DNA of 63,028 nucleotides, from positions 4,856-67,883 of the forward strand of contig QHUY01000046.1 of NCBI GenBank assembly GCA_003223415.1, given 5' to 3'. The position numbers were made by a program, and so were the translations under genes. Positions 1-12,545 of the stretch are shown piece after piece. Within the stretch, counting starts at the first letter, position 1. Every line of letters begins with the position of its first letter. Source of the stretch: Gemmatimonadota bacterium. Lineage in GTDB: Bacteria; Gemmatimonadota; Gemmatimonadetes; Gemmatimonadales; GWC2-71-9. The notes below the pieces were generated by a model. That model did no database searches and was not told the DNA's origin. It worked only from the letters and a program-made list of their open reading frames with translations.

Positions 1-719
1 CCCCCCCGTCTGCCGCCGCCCCCACCCCCTCGTCTTCTCCTGCGGCTCCGCCGAGGCCGCCGCTGCGACCACCGCTTGCCGCCCCCTCTCCAATGCGGCC
101 GTCGGGCCCCTCGGTTGTCCCGCCCGTGGCGCCCGTGGCGCCGCCTTCCCCACGAGCCGCGCCGCCGATAGCGCCACCCGTGCGCCCGGCGGGAGCGACG
201 TCCGCCTTCCCCCCCTCCCCTCGCCCCTCGACGGCACCGCCAGTCATACCTCCGGCGGTCGGCAAGCCGACTGGCCCGCGACAGGTTGCGACGCCGTCCC
301 TGCCTCCCGCGGCACCGGCCGCGCCGGCCGCCCCCGCTGCTCCCAAGCTCACTGCAGCGCCGGTTGCTGCTCCGACGCCTCCAGCGGCCGGGGGAGGGGG
401 AGCCGGAAGCGCAGGGGGTAGTGGGGTCGTCCAGCGCAAGACCGGCCCGCTGCGGGCGGTGAACCCGTTCATGGTGCAGGATCCCAAGCAGAAGGCGCGG
501 CGGCTCGCGCGCGCGCTGATCTCGGACATGCTGGTGTATCACCCTGAGAAGCGGCAGCAGGGGATCCGCAACGGCACGTTGCCGCAGCTGTTCAAGGACG
601 AAATTGAGAAGAGCTGGCTCGAGTACGTGGAGCAGGTCGGCAAAGACATGGCCGAGACCACGTCGTTCTGGACCGAAGCGCTCAACGAGATCCTGGCGGG
701 AGGCGGCAAGGTCTTTTAG
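1..719 (+). CDS. Pro/Ala-rich protein with conserved C-terminal domain, 5' end outside window
   Basis: The frame is open from the left edge of the window, so the first ATG at 93 is internal and the true start lies upstream. The visible part is a low-complexity Pro/Ala linker of about 145 residues, then a compact charged C-terminal domain of about 90 residues (from about KTGPLRAVNPF to LAGGGKVF). Its motif ALISDMLVYHPEKR and its helical character resemble the C-terminal domain of proteins that carry an N-terminal zinc-ribbon in deltaproteobacteria and relatives. That resemblance is from memory and the zinc ribbon would be outside the window. Function unknown. The TAG stop at 717-719 is followed by a 113-base gap before prfB. 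Confidence 0.6.
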   Translation, partial: PPSAAAPTPSSSPAAPPRPPLRPPLAAPSPMRPSGPSVVPPVAPVAPPSPRAAPPIAPPVRPAGATSAFPPSPRPSTAPPVIPPAVGKPTGPRQVATPSLPPAAPAAPAAPAAPKLTAAPVAAPTPPAAGGGGAGSAGGSGVVQRKTGPLRAVNPFMVQDPKQKARRLARALISDMLVYHPEKRQQGIRNGTLPQLFKDEIEKSWLEYVEQVGKDMAETTSFWTEALNEILAGGGKVF

Positions 720-737
720 AGGGTGGTCAAAACGAGG

Positions 738-753
738 CTAAGCCCTTATATTT
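738..753 (+). promoter_or_regulatory. Possible promoter element upstream of prfB
   Basis: An AT-rich CCCTTATATTT block stands out in otherwise G+C-rich sequence, about 85 bases before the prfB start. Similar blocks precede larC (CCCGTTTATATT, about 27921-27932) and tRNA-Arg (CCCCTCTACATTA, about 54648-54660). I infer a -10-like element. No convincing -35 was found and no transcription start is known. Confidence 0.25.
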
Positions 754-773
754 CCAGTATTTCCAGAGCGTAA

Positions 774-804
774 GAGCCGTCCCCCCGGTGCGGGCGGGCG
801 GCTC
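774..804 (+). other. Hairpin in the prfB leader
   Basis: GAGCCG (774-779) pairs with CGGCTC (799-804). The C-run at 781-786 can pair in part with the G-rich stretch before the right arm. The hairpin ends 28 bases before the prfB start. No T-run follows, so a classic intrinsic terminator is unlikely. It may be an mRNA leader structure. Confidence 0.35.
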
Positions 805-832
805 ATCTCATACTTAGCAGAGCGAGTGCATC

Positions 833-1946
833 GTGCCACTGACCGAGCGTTTCGTCGAATTCGACCGCCGACTCCAAGAGCTCCGGAGTTTTCTTTGACG
901 TCGACATGAAGGCCGCTCGCCTGGCCGAGCTGGAGCGGACCATGGCGGAGGGGGGGGGCGCCCTCTGGACAGACCAGGAGCGCGCCCGGAAGGTCGTCGA
1001 GGAGGTCAAGAGCCTGAAGCGTTGGCTCGAGCCCTACCACGCGCTGCGCAAGCGGGTGGACGATGGGCGCGAGCTGAGCGAGCTGTTCGAGGCCGAGAGT
1101 CACGTGGACCTCGCGATGCAGCGCGGTCTCGAGGAGGAGGCCGAGCGGATTGCTGGCGATCTCGAGACCCTGGAGCTGCAGCACATGCTGCAGGGGCAGG
1201 ACGACGCTCGGAACGCGTTGCTGACGATCCACCCGGGGGCCGGCGGCACCGAGTCGCAGGACTGGGCGGAGATGCTGACCCGGATGTACACGCGCTGGGC
1301 CGAGCGCCATGGGTTCGCGGTGGAGGTGCTCGACCTCGAAACGGGCGAAGAGGCGGGGATCAAGCGGGTCGAGCTCGAGGTCCGCGGGCGATACGCCTAC
1401 GGGCTGCTCAAGGCGGAGATCGGCGTGCATCGGTTGGTCCGGATTTCGCCCTACGACGCGCAGTCGCGGCGCCACACGTCGTTTGCATCGGTGATGGTGT
1501 ATCCGGAAGTGGACGAGGACATCGAGATCGAGATCCGGGATGACGACCTGCGCGTTGACGTGTTCCGCGCCTCCGGCAAAGGCGGCCAGCACGTCAACAA
1601 GACGTCCTCGGCGGTGCGGATCACGCATCTGCCGACCGGCATCGTCGTCCAATGCCAGAACGAGCGCAGTCAGTTCAAGAACAAGGCGACGGCGCTCAAG
1701 ATGCTGAAGGCGCGCCTGTACGAGCGCGCCGTGAAGGAGCGCGAAGCGAAGAAGGCCGAGCACGACAAACAGAAGACCGACATCGCGTTCGGGAACCAGA
1801 TCCGTTCGTACGTCTTCCAGCCGTACACGATGGTGAACGACCACCGCACCGAGCTCAAGGTGACCGACGTGCAGAAGGTGATGGACGGCGACCTCGACCC
1901 GTTCATCGAAGCGTTCCTCAGGCGGTTCGGGAGCAAGGCGGCATGA
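833..1946 (+). CDS. prfB: Peptide chain release factor 2 (programmed +1 frameshift)
   Basis: RF2 recognises UGA and UAA in the ribosomal A site and triggers peptide release. Translation starts at GTG 833 and reads 21 codons to CTT (893-895). There it meets an in-frame TGA (896-898) and must shift +1 to continue from GAC at 897 to the TGA at 1944-1946. The joined product is 370 residues, the usual RF2 length. The catalytic GGQ is at residues 250-252, as in E. coli. The stop-codon recognition tripeptide at 205-207 reads SPY rather than the usual SPF. A G9 run (950-958) lies in the early coding region. The stop overlaps the lysS start. An ATG at 906 also opens the long frame, but starting there would remove the conserved N-terminus. 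Confidence 0.95.
885..899 (+). promoter_or_regulatory. RF2 programmed +1 frameshift site
   Basis: The slippery core is CTTTGAC (893-899), as in classical prfB genes, where slow decoding of TGA when RF2 is scarce favours the +1 shift. A Shine-Dalgarno-like GGAG lies at 885-888, four bases upstream of CTT, where the stimulatory internal SD normally sits. The result is autoregulation of RF2 level. Seen in sequence: the stop, the slippery codon and the SD. Known from the family: the mechanism. Confidence 0.93.
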
Positions 1947-3415
1947 CCAGTTTCGTGGAGGCTGCGCGGCGGGAGAAGCTCAAGGAGCTGATCGCGCGCG
2001 GGGTCGCGCCGTTCGCCTATCGCTACGATCGCACGACGACGACGCAGGCCGTGCTGCAGGGCTTCCGGGACGGCGATGAGACGGTGCACCGGCTCGCGGG
2101 GCGGCTGATCCTGCTGCGCCCCATGGGGAAGTCGACCTTCGGACATCTCGAAGACGCCTCGGGGAAGATCCAGATCTTCTGCAAACTCGATACCCTCGGG
2201 AAGGACGCCTACGGGATGCTGAGACTGCTCGACCTGGGCGATTTCGTCGGGGTCGAGGGTCACCTATTCCTTACCAAAACGGGCGAGGTCACCGTGTGGG
2301 TGGATCGCCTCACGCTGCTCACCAAGTCGCTGCGGCCGCTGCCGCTCGGCAAGGAAGACGCGCAGGGGGTGGTGCACGGAGCCTTGTCGGACCCGGAGCA
2401 GCGAGCTCGCCAACGGTATGCCGATCTCGCGGTGCATCCGCACGTGCGGGAGGTCTTCCGCCTGCGCACCCGCGTGGTTGGCTACATCCGCACGTTCCTC
2501 GACGCCCGCGGCTACCTCGAGGTCGAGACGCCCGTGCTGCAGCCGTTGTACGGCGGCGCCACGGCTCGGCCCTTCCGGACTCATGTCGAGGCCCTCGACG
2601 CGGATTTCTACCTGCGCATCGCGGACGAGCTGTACTTGAAGCGCTGTATCGTGGGCGGGCTCGAGAAGGTGTACGAGATCGCGCACGACTTCCGCAACGA
2701 GGGGCTGTCGCGCTTCCACAACCCCGAGTTCACGATGGCGGAGTGGTACGAAGCCTACGCGGACTATGCGGGGATGGCCGAGCTCACCGAAGCGATGCTC
2801 GCGGGATTGGTGCGGGCGCTGTTCGACACGACGACGCTCGAGCGGCACGGGGCGACCCTGTCGTTTGAGCCCCCGTTCGCCCGCCGCGACTACTACGCGC
2901 TGGTGCGGGAGACGGCCGGCATCGACCTCACGGGGGCGACGGAGGCAGAGTTGCGGCAGGCGCTCCAGCGCAAGGAGGTGGCCGAGGCGGACGCGCTCAC
3001 GGGGGCGAAGCTCGTGGACGAGGTGTTCAAGGCCTACGTGGAGCCGACGCTGGTGCAGCCCACCTTCGTGCTCGACTATCCGGTCGCGCTGTCGCCGCTC
3101 GCGAAGCTCAAGCGCGATGATCCGACCCGGGCGGAGCGCTGGGAGTTGTTCATGCACAAGCGGGAGATCGCGAACGCCTTCAGCGAGCTGAACGACCCCG
3201 AGGAGCAGCGGCGCCGGTTCGAGCAGCAGGCGCGGCTCCGCGTCGCCGGTGACGCGGAGGCGCAGCAGCTCGACGAGGACTTCCTGCGCGCGCTGGAGTA
3301 CGGCATGCCGCCGACGGGCGGGGTGGGCCTCGGCATCGACCGACTGCTCATGGTGCTTGCCGACCAGACGAACATCCGCGACGTGATCCTGTTTCCGATG
3401 CTGCGGCCCGAATGA
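1943..3415 (+). CDS. lysS: Lysyl-tRNA synthetase, class II
   Basis: Charges tRNA-Lys in the cytoplasm. The start at 1943 overlaps the prfB stop (ATGA) and gives 490 residues, typical of bacterial LysRS. An OB-fold anticodon-binding domain spans about residues 50-130. Class II motif 2 includes FRNEG at 250-254, and motif 3 is GLGIDR at 462-467. The frame stays open upstream of 1943 inside prfB, but that part is only the prfB antiphase sequence. The prfB-lysS pairing is common in bacteria. Its stop overlaps the lolC/E start by four bases, so it is co-translated with the lipoprotein export genes. Confidence 0.95.
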   Translation: MTSFVEAARREKLKELIARGVAPFAYRYDRTTTTQAVLQGFRDGDETVHRLAGRLILLRPMGKSTFGHLEDASGKIQIFCKLDTLGKDAYGMLRLLDLGDFVGVEGHLFLTKTGEVTVWVDRLTLLTKSLRPLPLGKEDAQGVVHGALSDPEQRARQRYADLAVHPHVREVFRLRTRVVGYIRTFLDARGYLEVETPVLQPLYGGATARPFRTHVEALDADFYLRIADELYLKRCIVGGLEKVYEIAHDFRNEGLSRFHNPEFTMAEWYEAYADYAGMAELTEAMLAGLVRALFDTTTLERHGATLSFEPPFARRDYYALVRETAGIDLTGATEAELRQALQRKEVAEADALTGAKLVDEVFKAYVEPTLVQPTFVLDYPVALSPLAKLKRDDPTRAERWELFMHKREIANAFSELNDPEEQRRRFEQQARLRVAGDAEAQQLDEDFLRALEYGMPPTGGVGLGIDRLLMVLADQTNIRDVILFPMLRPE

Positions 3416-4743
3416 GTCTCCCGGAAATCGCGCTGGCCGCGCTCGTCCTCGCCCTGCTCGGGTGCGCGGTGGCCTTCGTGCGGGTCAACTGGCCCTCGCG
3501 ACTCGAGGCCGGCGTCGCGTTGCGCTACCTGCGCAGCCGGCGCTCCTCGCGGCTGCTGTCCCTGATCACCGTCATCGCGGTCGGCGGCGTCGTCGTGGGG
3601 GTCATGGCGCTGGTGATGGTGCTGGGCGTGATGAACGGGCTGCAGAACGACCTGCGCGACAAGATCCTCGTCGCGAACCCGCACCTGCGGGTGCTCACCT
3701 TTGGCGAGGGGCTGCGGCTCGACGACTGGCGCCGCGTGCTCGCCGAGGTTCGGCGCACGCCGGGCGTCGAGGCCGCCGCACCATTCGTGCTCACCGCGGG
3801 GATGATCTACAAGACCCGGGACTATACCGAGGGCGTCTACGTGCTCGGCGTGGAGCCGGACACGGGAGCCCGGGCGGTCACCACACTGGCCCACCACTTC
3901 ATCAAGGGCGATCTCCGATTCCACGCTACACGCCCGGACGTGGAGGGCGGCGTCGCACTCGGGAACCGGCTCGCCACCAAACTGTCAGTGGTCACTGGGG
4001 ACGTCGTCACGGCCGTCTCCGCCGCCGGGGCGAAATTCAACCCCAGCCTGGGGGCGTATCTGCCGCAGTTCTACCGCTACCAGGTGACGGGAGTCTTCGA
4101 CACCGGGATGTACGAATATGACAACAATTACGTGGCCATGTCGCGCGCGACGGCGCAGCGCTTCGCCGGGCTCGACAGCGCTGTGACCGGGCTCGAGGTG
4201 CGCCTCGCGGACCCCTGGGGCGCGCAGCGCTTCGCGGCCGACCTCGAGAGCCGCCTCGGCTACCCCTACCGGGCGCTGGACTGGCAGTCCCAGAACGCGT
4301 CGCTGTTCTCGGCCTTGAAGCTCGAGAAACTCTCGATGGCGCTCGTGGTGTTTCTCATCTGCGTCGTGGCCGCGTTCAACGTGGTGGGCACCCTGACGAT
4401 GGTGGTGCGCGACAAAACTCGGGAGATCGGGATTCTCCTGGCGATGGGGCTGCGCCGGGCCTCGGTGCGCCGCATCTTCCTGGCGCAGGGGGTGCTCATC
4501 GGGCTCACCGGCACCGCCATCGGTGCCGTGCTGGGCGGGGTGCTGGGCGGCATGGTGAATCGTGGGCAGTGGATCCGGATCGACCCGTCGGTCTACTTCA
4601 TCGACCACCTCCCGGTGCACACGCAGCCCCTCGACGTGCTGCTCGTGGTCGCCGCCAGCCTGCTCGTCGCCACCCTCGCGCCGCTGTACCCGGCCATGCA
4701 GGCGGCGCGCCTCGACCCCGTGCCGGCGATCCGCTACGAATGA
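3412..4743 (+). CDS. lolC: Lipoprotein-releasing ABC permease, LolC/LolE family
   Basis: Inner-membrane subunit that works with LolD to detach lipoproteins from the inner membrane for delivery to the outer membrane. It has the FtsX-like layout: a membrane segment near residues 45-75 followed by the VLGVMNGL motif, a periplasmic domain of about 200 residues, and three C-terminal membrane segments with the family loop [13 protein letters not shown]. An additional hydrophobic segment at residues 3-24, before the usual ALRYLRSRR start, is not typical. Only one permease gene is present, so the complex probably uses a homodimer (LolF-type) or a partner encoded elsewhere. 443 residues, start overlapping lysS. 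Confidence 0.9.
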   Translation: MSLPEIALAALVLALLGCAVAFVRVNWPSRLEAGVALRYLRSRRSSRLLSLITVIAVGGVVVGVMALVMVLGVMNGLQNDLRDKILVANPHLRVLTFGEGLRLDDWRRVLAEVRRTPGVEAAAPFVLTAGMIYKTRDYTEGVYVLGVEPDTGARAVTTLAHHFIKGDLRFHATRPDVEGGVALGNRLATKLSVVTGDVVTAVSAAGAKFNPSLGAYLPQFYRYQVTGVFDTGMYEYDNNYVAMSRATAQRFAGLDSAVTGLEVRLADPWGAQRFAADLESRLGYPYRALDWQSQNASLFSALKLEKLSMALVVFLICVVAAFNVVGTLTMVVRDKTREIGILLAMGLRRASVRRIFLAQGVLIGLTGTAIGAVLGGVLGGMVNRGQWIRIDPSVYFIDHLPVHTQPLDVLLVVAASLLVATLAPLYPAMQAARLDPVPAIRYE

Positions 4744-5441
4744 ACGCGCTGCTGGAGGCCCGGGGCATCCGGAAGGTGTTCGCCGGTGGCGACGGCCAGC
4801 CGCTCGAGGTGTTGCGCGGCGTGGACCTGGATGTACGGCGGGGCGAGCTGATCGCCGTGGTGGGCGCCTCCGGGGCGGGGAAGAGCACGCTGCTCCACCT
4901 GCTGGGCGCGCTGGACCGGTCCACGAGCGGCGACGTGTGGCTGGACGGCTCCCGTTACGCCGACCTCGACCCGGCCGGGCTGGCCGAGCTGCGGAACCGC
5001 AAGTTGGGATTTGTCTTCCAGTTCCACCATCTCTTGCGCGAGTTCACCGCTTTGGAGAATGTGATGATGCCCCTGCTGATCGCGGGCCTCCCGGAGCGGG
5101 CAGCGCGCTCGCGCGCCGAGGAGCTGCTCTCGGAGGTCGGGCTCGCCGGGCGGATGACGCACCGACCGGTGGAGCTGTCGGGCGGGGAGCAGCAACGCTG
5201 TGCCGTGGCGCGGGCGCTGGTGCACGACCCGGCGCTGGTCCTCGCGGACGAGCCGTCGGGCAACCTCGACCACGCCAACAGCGAGCGGCTGCACGAGATC
5301 TTCTTCCGGCTGGTGCGCGAGTTCGAGACGGCGGTCGTCGTCGTGACCCACAACCGCCAGCTCGCGGCCCGGGCCGACCGGATCCAGTGGCTCGAGGACG
5401 GCCGACTCACGGCGGTGCGCTCGGTCGAGGCGATCCCCTGA
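4740..5441 (+). CDS. lolD: Lipoprotein-releasing ABC ATPase LolD
   Basis: Cytoplasmic ATPase that powers the LolC/E permease just upstream. 233 residues from the ATG at 4740, which overlaps the permease stop. Walker A GASGAGKST is at residues 42-50, followed by the Q-loop (FVFQFHHLL), the signature LSGGEQQR, Walker B LVLADEPSGNLD and the H-loop VVVTHN. The closely related MacB ATPases share these motifs, but adjacency to a LolC/E permease supports LolD. Its stop shares one base with the mcsA start. Confidence 0.93.
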   Translation: MNALLEARGIRKVFAGGDGQPLEVLRGVDLDVRRGELIAVVGASGAGKSTLLHLLGALDRSTSGDVWLDGSRYADLDPAGLAELRNRKLGFVFQFHHLLREFTALENVMMPLLIAGLPERAARSRAEELLSEVGLAGRMTHRPVELSGGEQQRCAVARALVHDPALVLADEPSGNLDHANSERLHEIFFRLVREFETAVVVVTHNRQLAARADRIQWLEDGRLTAVRSVEAIP

Positions 5442-5938
5442 TGCTGTGCGACAACTGTAAGGAACGCGACGCGGTCATCAACCTGACCCAGGTGGAGCAC
5501 GATTCGAAGGTGACGCTCCACCTCTGCGAGCAGTGCGCTCAGCAGAAAGGCGTGGAGACGGGGGTCGCCGTGCTCAAGTCGCCGCTGGGTGGATTCCTCG
5601 CCTCCATGGGCAAGGGGGGGGGGACGACCAACGTCCTGCCGAGCCCCGCCGACGGCCTGCGCTGCCGCGGGTGCGGCGCCACCCTGCGAGACTTCCGCGA
5701 GTCCGGCCGGCTGGGGTGCGCCCAGTGTTACGACTCCTTCGACGCCCACCTGCGCGACCTGCTGCGCCGGCTGCACGGGTCGAGCCAGCATGTCGGCGAG
5801 CGCTACCAGCCGCCTGGGGCCGGGGCTGATCCACGCCGCCAGCTGCTCGAGCTCAAGGACCAGCTGCGCCGAGCGGTGGACAGTGAGAACTTCGAGCTCG
5901 CCGCCGAGTTGCGCGACCGCATCAGGGTGCTGGAATGA
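5441..5938 (+). CDS. mcsA: McsA-type zinc-binding UVR-motif protein
   Basis: Activator and adaptor of the protein-arginine kinase McsB in the Bacillus paradigm. 165 residues. Four CxxC pairs that can bind zinc are visible: CDNC at 3-6, CEQC, CRGC and CAQC. The C-terminus carries a UVR motif (ENFELAAELRDRIRVLE) like those in UvrB, UvrC and ClpC. A G10 run at 5614-5623 encodes part of a glycine loop between the zinc modules. It is a slippage-prone site whose frameshift would abolish the second half. Directly upstream of mcsB with a four-base overlap. Confidence 0.88.
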   Translation: MLCDNCKERDAVINLTQVEHDSKVTLHLCEQCAQQKGVETGVAVLKSPLGGFLASMGKGGGTTNVLPSPADGLRCRGCGATLRDFRESGRLGCAQCYDSFDAHLRDLLRRLHGSSQHVGERYQPPGAGADPRRQLLELKDQLRRAVDSENFELAAELRDRIRVLE

Positions 5939-7008
5939 TCGACCTGTCCTTGCTCCCCGACGGCGGGATGACCTGGCTCGACGCTTCCGGCCCGGGCGGG
6001 CACATCGTGTTGTCGACCCGAATTCGACTGGCCCGCAACCTGCAAGGCTGCGTCTTCGGCCAGCGCGCTCGGGACGCCGACCGGACCGTCGTCCTGACCC
6101 GGGTGGAGGAGGCCGCCGCCGCCAGCACTCACCTGCGGCACGCCATTACCTTCCGACTGGACCAATTGGACCGGCCAGATCGGCAGCTGCTGCACGAGCG
6201 CCACTTGGTGAGCAAGGAGTTAGCGGGACTGGATCGGGAAGCACGCCCGCGGCCGGGGGCGGCGCTCGTCGTGCACGGCCCGGTGGGCGTGATGGTGAAC
6301 GAGGAAGACCACCTGCGGCTGCACGGGATGTGTTCGGGGTTCGCTCTGGAGGAGGCCTATGCCGCCCTCGAAGCTGTCGACAGCGACCTGGGGCGGCTGC
6401 TTCCCTTCGCGTTTCACCCGGAATTTGGCTATCTTACGTCTTGCCCGACCAACGCAGGGACCGGGCTGCGGGCAAGCGTGCTTATCCACTTGCCCGGCTT
6501 GGTCTTGACCAAGGAAATCGGGAAGGTGCTACAGGGCCTGACCCAAGTGGGGCTGACTTTTCGGGGGTTGTACGGGGAGGGGAGCGAAGTCGTCGGGAAC
6601 TTCTTCCAGTTATCCAATCAGACGACGCTGGGGAAGTCCGAAGAGGAGTTGCTTGACCACTTGGGGAAAATCGTCCGGCAGGTGATCGAGTACGAGACGC
6701 AGGCGCGGGAAATGCTGTTGCAGAAGGCGTCGGACGAAGTGGGCGACAAGACGTGGCGGGCGTACGGGCTTCTCAAGTACGCGCGCAGCTTGACCTTCGA
6801 AGAGACGATGAACTTGTTGAGCGGGGTGCGGCTGGGGGTGGGCCTGAATCTGATCAAGGGCCTGAGTGTATATACCCTCAACAAGCTGCTGATCTATACC
6901 CAGCCCGCGCACTTGGCGGCGCTTGAGGGGCGGCAGACCGGCGACCCCGAGCTGCCGACGGTGCGCGCCACGTATGTGCGGCGGCTGCTCGAAGCCGAGG
7001 CCGGTTGA
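5935..7008 (+). CDS. mcsB: Protein-arginine kinase McsB
   Basis: Phosphagen-kinase-fold enzyme that phosphorylates arginines on proteins, marking them for ClpCP degradation in Bacillus. 357 residues, the family length. The ATP-binding STRIRLARNLQG motif is near the N-terminus. The family signature around CPTNAGTGLRASV matches the phosphagen-kinase CPTNxGT core. The ATG overlaps the mcsA stop (ATGA). It sits between its activator gene and the protease ATPase gene, as in Firmicutes, but no ctsR repressor gene accompanies the cluster. Hence the regulation is likely different or encoded elsewhere. Confidence 0.92.
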   Translation: MIDLSLLPDGGMTWLDASGPGGHIVLSTRIRLARNLQGCVFGQRARDADRTVVLTRVEEAAAASTHLRHAITFRLDQLDRPDRQLLHERHLVSKELAGLDREARPRPGAALVVHGPVGVMVNEEDHLRLHGMCSGFALEEAYAALEAVDSDLGRLLPFAFHPEFGYLTSCPTNAGTGLRASVLIHLPGLVLTKEIGKVLQGLTQVGLTFRGLYGEGSEVVGNFFQLSNQTTLGKSEEELLDHLGKIVRQVIEYETQAREMLLQKASDEVGDKTWRAYGLLKYARSLTFEETMNLLSGVRLGVGLNLIKGLSVYTLNKLLIYTQPAHLAALEGRQTGDPELPTVRATYVRRLLEAEAG

Positions 7009-7029
7009 GGCGGGACGTGAGGAGCGGGG

Positions 7030-9506
<2,477 letters not shown>

Positions 9507-9510
<4 letters not shown>

Positions 9511-11909
9511 GCCGCCGGCTCCTCCTCAGTCTCGCCCTCACCGCCGTCGGTCTCGCTCCGCGCCCCAGCGCCGCGCAAGGCGGGGGCGTGACGGGGGGCG
9601 CCCGCGTGCCGGATTCGATCGCCGTGGTGGGCGCCCAGCGTGTCGGGCGAGCGAGCGTGCTCCTCACCAGCGGCCTGGTGCCGGGCCGCCAGGTGAGCTA
9701 CCGCGACCTCGGCCACGCCATCCAGGCGCTCTACGCCACCGGCCAGTTCGACGACATCCGCATCGAGCAGGACACCACGGCGGCGATCCCGCTCCTCGTG
9801 ATCCGCGTGAAGGAGCGCCCGACCCTCATCAAGTGGACGGTCCGGGGCGTCAACCGGTTGAGCGAGCACGCGGTCCGCGACCGGGTGCAGCTCTCCGAGG
9901 GGCGGCCCTTCGACCCCGCCGCGGTGGAGCGCGCGCGCGGGCGCATCGACTCGCTGTACCGCGCCAGCGGCTACTACCTGGCGCGCGTGCGGACGCTGCG
10001 CGTATTCGAAGGAGACTCGAGCCGCGTGCGGCTGGTGTTCGACATCGACGAAGGCCGCCGGGTGGCGATCGCCCGGATCGACGTCAAGGGGAACACACAC
10101 TTCCAGGCTGCGCAGATCGTCGCCCACATGGGCACCAAGCCCGAAGGGTTCTGGTGGTGGCGGGACGGCGCGTACGACGACGAAAAGCTGCGGGCGGACG
10201 AGCAGGAGCAGTTGCCCGCATTCTACGGGAGCCGAGGGTTTGCCGACTTCCAGGTGACGGGGGACACGATCCTCGTCAACGACACCACCGGCAAGGCCAC
10301 GCTCGTCCTGCAGGTGAGCGAGGGCGACCCGTACCGTGTGGGCACATTCGAGGTGGTCGGCAACCGTCGGTTTTCGACCGACGAGATCGAGACGTTGAAC
10401 CCGTTCCGCCATGAGCCGCGGCAGGGCGCGCGCGCGGCCGTGACCTACTTCAACCAGGGCAAGTGGGACGACGCTACGCGAGCGCTGCAGACGTACTACT
10501 CGAACGAAGGCTACATCTACGCGCAGGTGCGGCCCGAGGCGATCCGGCGCACGGGGCCGGACGGCAAGCCCGTCGTCGACCTGCGGTGGGTGATCACCGA
10601 GGGTCAGCCGGCGATCGTCAACAAGGTCGACATCGTCGGCAACGACGTGACCCGCGAGCGGGTGATCCGGGACGCGATCGTCCTCATCCCGGGCGACGTG
10701 TTCCGCCAGGACGCCCTGATCAAGTCCTACCAGAACATCTCGAACCTCGGGTTCTTCAATCAGCCGCTGCCCGTCCCCGACACCAAGCCGGCCAACGACC
10801 AGGGCGACGTGGACGTGATCTTCCGCGTCTCCGAAAAGCGCACCGGTAACGTGAACTTCGGGGCGTCGGTCGGGCAGGGGACCGGATTGGGGGGGTTCCT
10901 CGGTCTGGACGAGCCCAACCTGTTCGGCCAGGGCAAGCGGGGCCGGTTCCAGTGGCAGTTCGGCAAGAACATCAACGACTTCCAGGTGACGTACACCGAC
11001 CCGGCGATTCGCGAGTCCCGCATCTCGGGGACCCTCGACGTGCACGACACGCGGCTGCGCTACCAGATCGCGGACCTCGGCCGGTTGCGCCGGCGCGGTA
11101 CCAGCCTGCAGCTCGGGTTCCCGGTCTTCAACGACCGCTACACCCGTCTCTTCGCCTCGTATGCGCTCGACGAGCAGACGTTCGAGGGCTCCGCCTCCAA
11201 CCAGGCCTTCCGGGCCCGCTTCGGGTGCGCGAACTGCCTGCGCTCCACCCTCGGGGTCTCGGTCCTGCGTGACACCCGCATCGACCTGCCATTCCCCACC
11301 GCCGGCTCGATGGCCAGCGCGGGCCTCTCCCAGAGCGGCGGCCTACTCGGCGGCAAGGGCGACTTCCAGCGCCTCGACCTCGAGGGCCGCTGGTACGCGC
11401 CGCTTGGCCAGCTGGGCGGCAAGGGAGGGCCGGTCGGCGGCGGCATGCGCTTCGTGCTCGGCCTCTCGGCCCGGTCGGGGTTCGTGTTCGGCGACTCGCC
11501 GTTCTTCGACCAGCTCTTCTTCATGGGCGGCACGCAGTTCGGCATTCCCCTGCGCGGCTACGACGAGTTCTCCATCACCCCCAACGGCTACGATCCCAAC
11601 GCCAGCTCGGGGCAGGCGACGGGCGCCAATTCCTTCGGGAAGGCGTTCTTCAGCATGACGGGCGAGGTGGGCCTGCGGCTGTCGCAGATGTTCTACGTGA
11701 GCACCTTCTACGACGCCGGCAACCTGTGGGCGCGCGCCAGCCAGTTCAACCCGACCCGGCTGTTCCGCGGCGCCGGCATCGGCGTCGCCGTCATCTCCCC
11801 GCTCGGCCCCCTCGGGGTCGATTGGGCCTACGGCTTCGACAAGATGGACCTTCTCGGCCGGCCCGCGCCGGGCTGGAAACTCCACTTCAAACTCGGCAAC
11901 TTCTTCTGA
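9507..11909 (+). CDS. bamA: Outer membrane protein assembly factor BamA
   Basis: Central component that folds and inserts beta-barrel proteins into the outer membrane. The start GTG 9507 overlaps the clpC stop and yields 800 residues. A signal peptide (MSRRLLLSLALTAVGL, cleavage near PSAAQ) is followed by about five POTRA repeats (residues about 30-430) and a C-terminal 16-strand barrel. The protein ends in an aromatic residue (KLGNFF), the usual outer-membrane beta signal. Upstream frame extension into clpC is spurious. Followed by the periplasmic chaperone gene and the lipid A genes, a classical envelope-biogenesis order. Confidence 0.95.
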
Positions 11910-11932
11910 TGCCAATTCCCTCGGAGACGTTT

Positions 11933-12502
11933 ATGAAGCGTGTAGTCGTGGTGTGTCTGGCGCTGGCGGGCACGCTGCAGGCGGCGGCCCAAGCCCCGGC
12001 CGCCCCCGCCCCCGCCCCCCCCGCCCCGCGGGCGACGGTCGCGCCCGGTCCGCTCAAGTTCGGATTCGTGTCCTCGCGCCAGATTCTGCAACGCACGCCC
12101 GGCTACGCCGCGGCGGAGTCGACCTTCAACAAAGAAGTGCTGGGCTTCAAGGAGGAGGTCCAAAAGCTGTCGCAACAGCTCGACTCCGCGACCCAGGCGT
12201 ATGAACAGGCGACGATCGCGCTGTCCCCCGCCGCCAAGCAACAGCGGCTGGATCAGCTGCGCCAGATGCAGACGCGGCTGCAACAGCGCACCGACGAACT
12301 GCAGCAGCGGGCCCAGCAGCGCGAGGCCGAGTTGCTACAGCCGATCCAGGCGCGGGTGAACTCGATCATCCAGGGGCTGCGCGCCGAAGGGAACTACTCG
12401 TTCATCTTCGACGCGGACGCCCCGGGGAACCCCATCGTGGCCGCCGACCCCGCGCTGGACCTCACGGCCAAGGTACTGCAGCGCCTCCAGTCGGCGCAGT
12501 AA
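11933..12502 (+). CDS. skp: Periplasmic chaperone Skp/OmpH family
   Basis: Holds unfolded outer membrane proteins on the way to BamA. From ATG 11933 it is 189 residues. A signal peptide (MKRVVVVCLALAGTLQAAAQA) is followed by a Pro/Ala linker, a short beta segment (KFGFVSSRQIL) and a long Gln-rich coiled coil that forms the tentacles. An alternative in-frame ATG at 11909 overlaps the bamA stop. I prefer 11933 because GGAGA lies seven bases upstream and the signal peptide then begins correctly. Confidence 0.88.
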   Translation: MKRVVVVCLALAGTLQAAAQAPAAPAPAPPAPRATVAPGPLKFGFVSSRQILQRTPGYAAAESTFNKEVLGFKEEVQKLSQQLDSATQAYEQATIALSPAAKQQRLDQLRQMQTRLQQRTDELQQRAQQREAELLQPIQARVNSIIQGLRAEGNYSFIFDADAPGNPIVAADPALDLTAKVLQRLQSAQ

Positions 12503-12545
12503 CGGAAAGGGCGCCCGGCGCGTGAAGGGCGGCGCGGGAGGCGGC

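Noticed and set aside
93-95. Start codon of the first gene
   Set aside because: The frame is open and of the same Pro/Ala-rich composition back to the window edge, so this ATG is internal.
774-804. Intrinsic terminator before prfB
   Set aside because: The hairpin is followed by CATCTCATAC with no T-run, and it lies inside the probable prfB leader.
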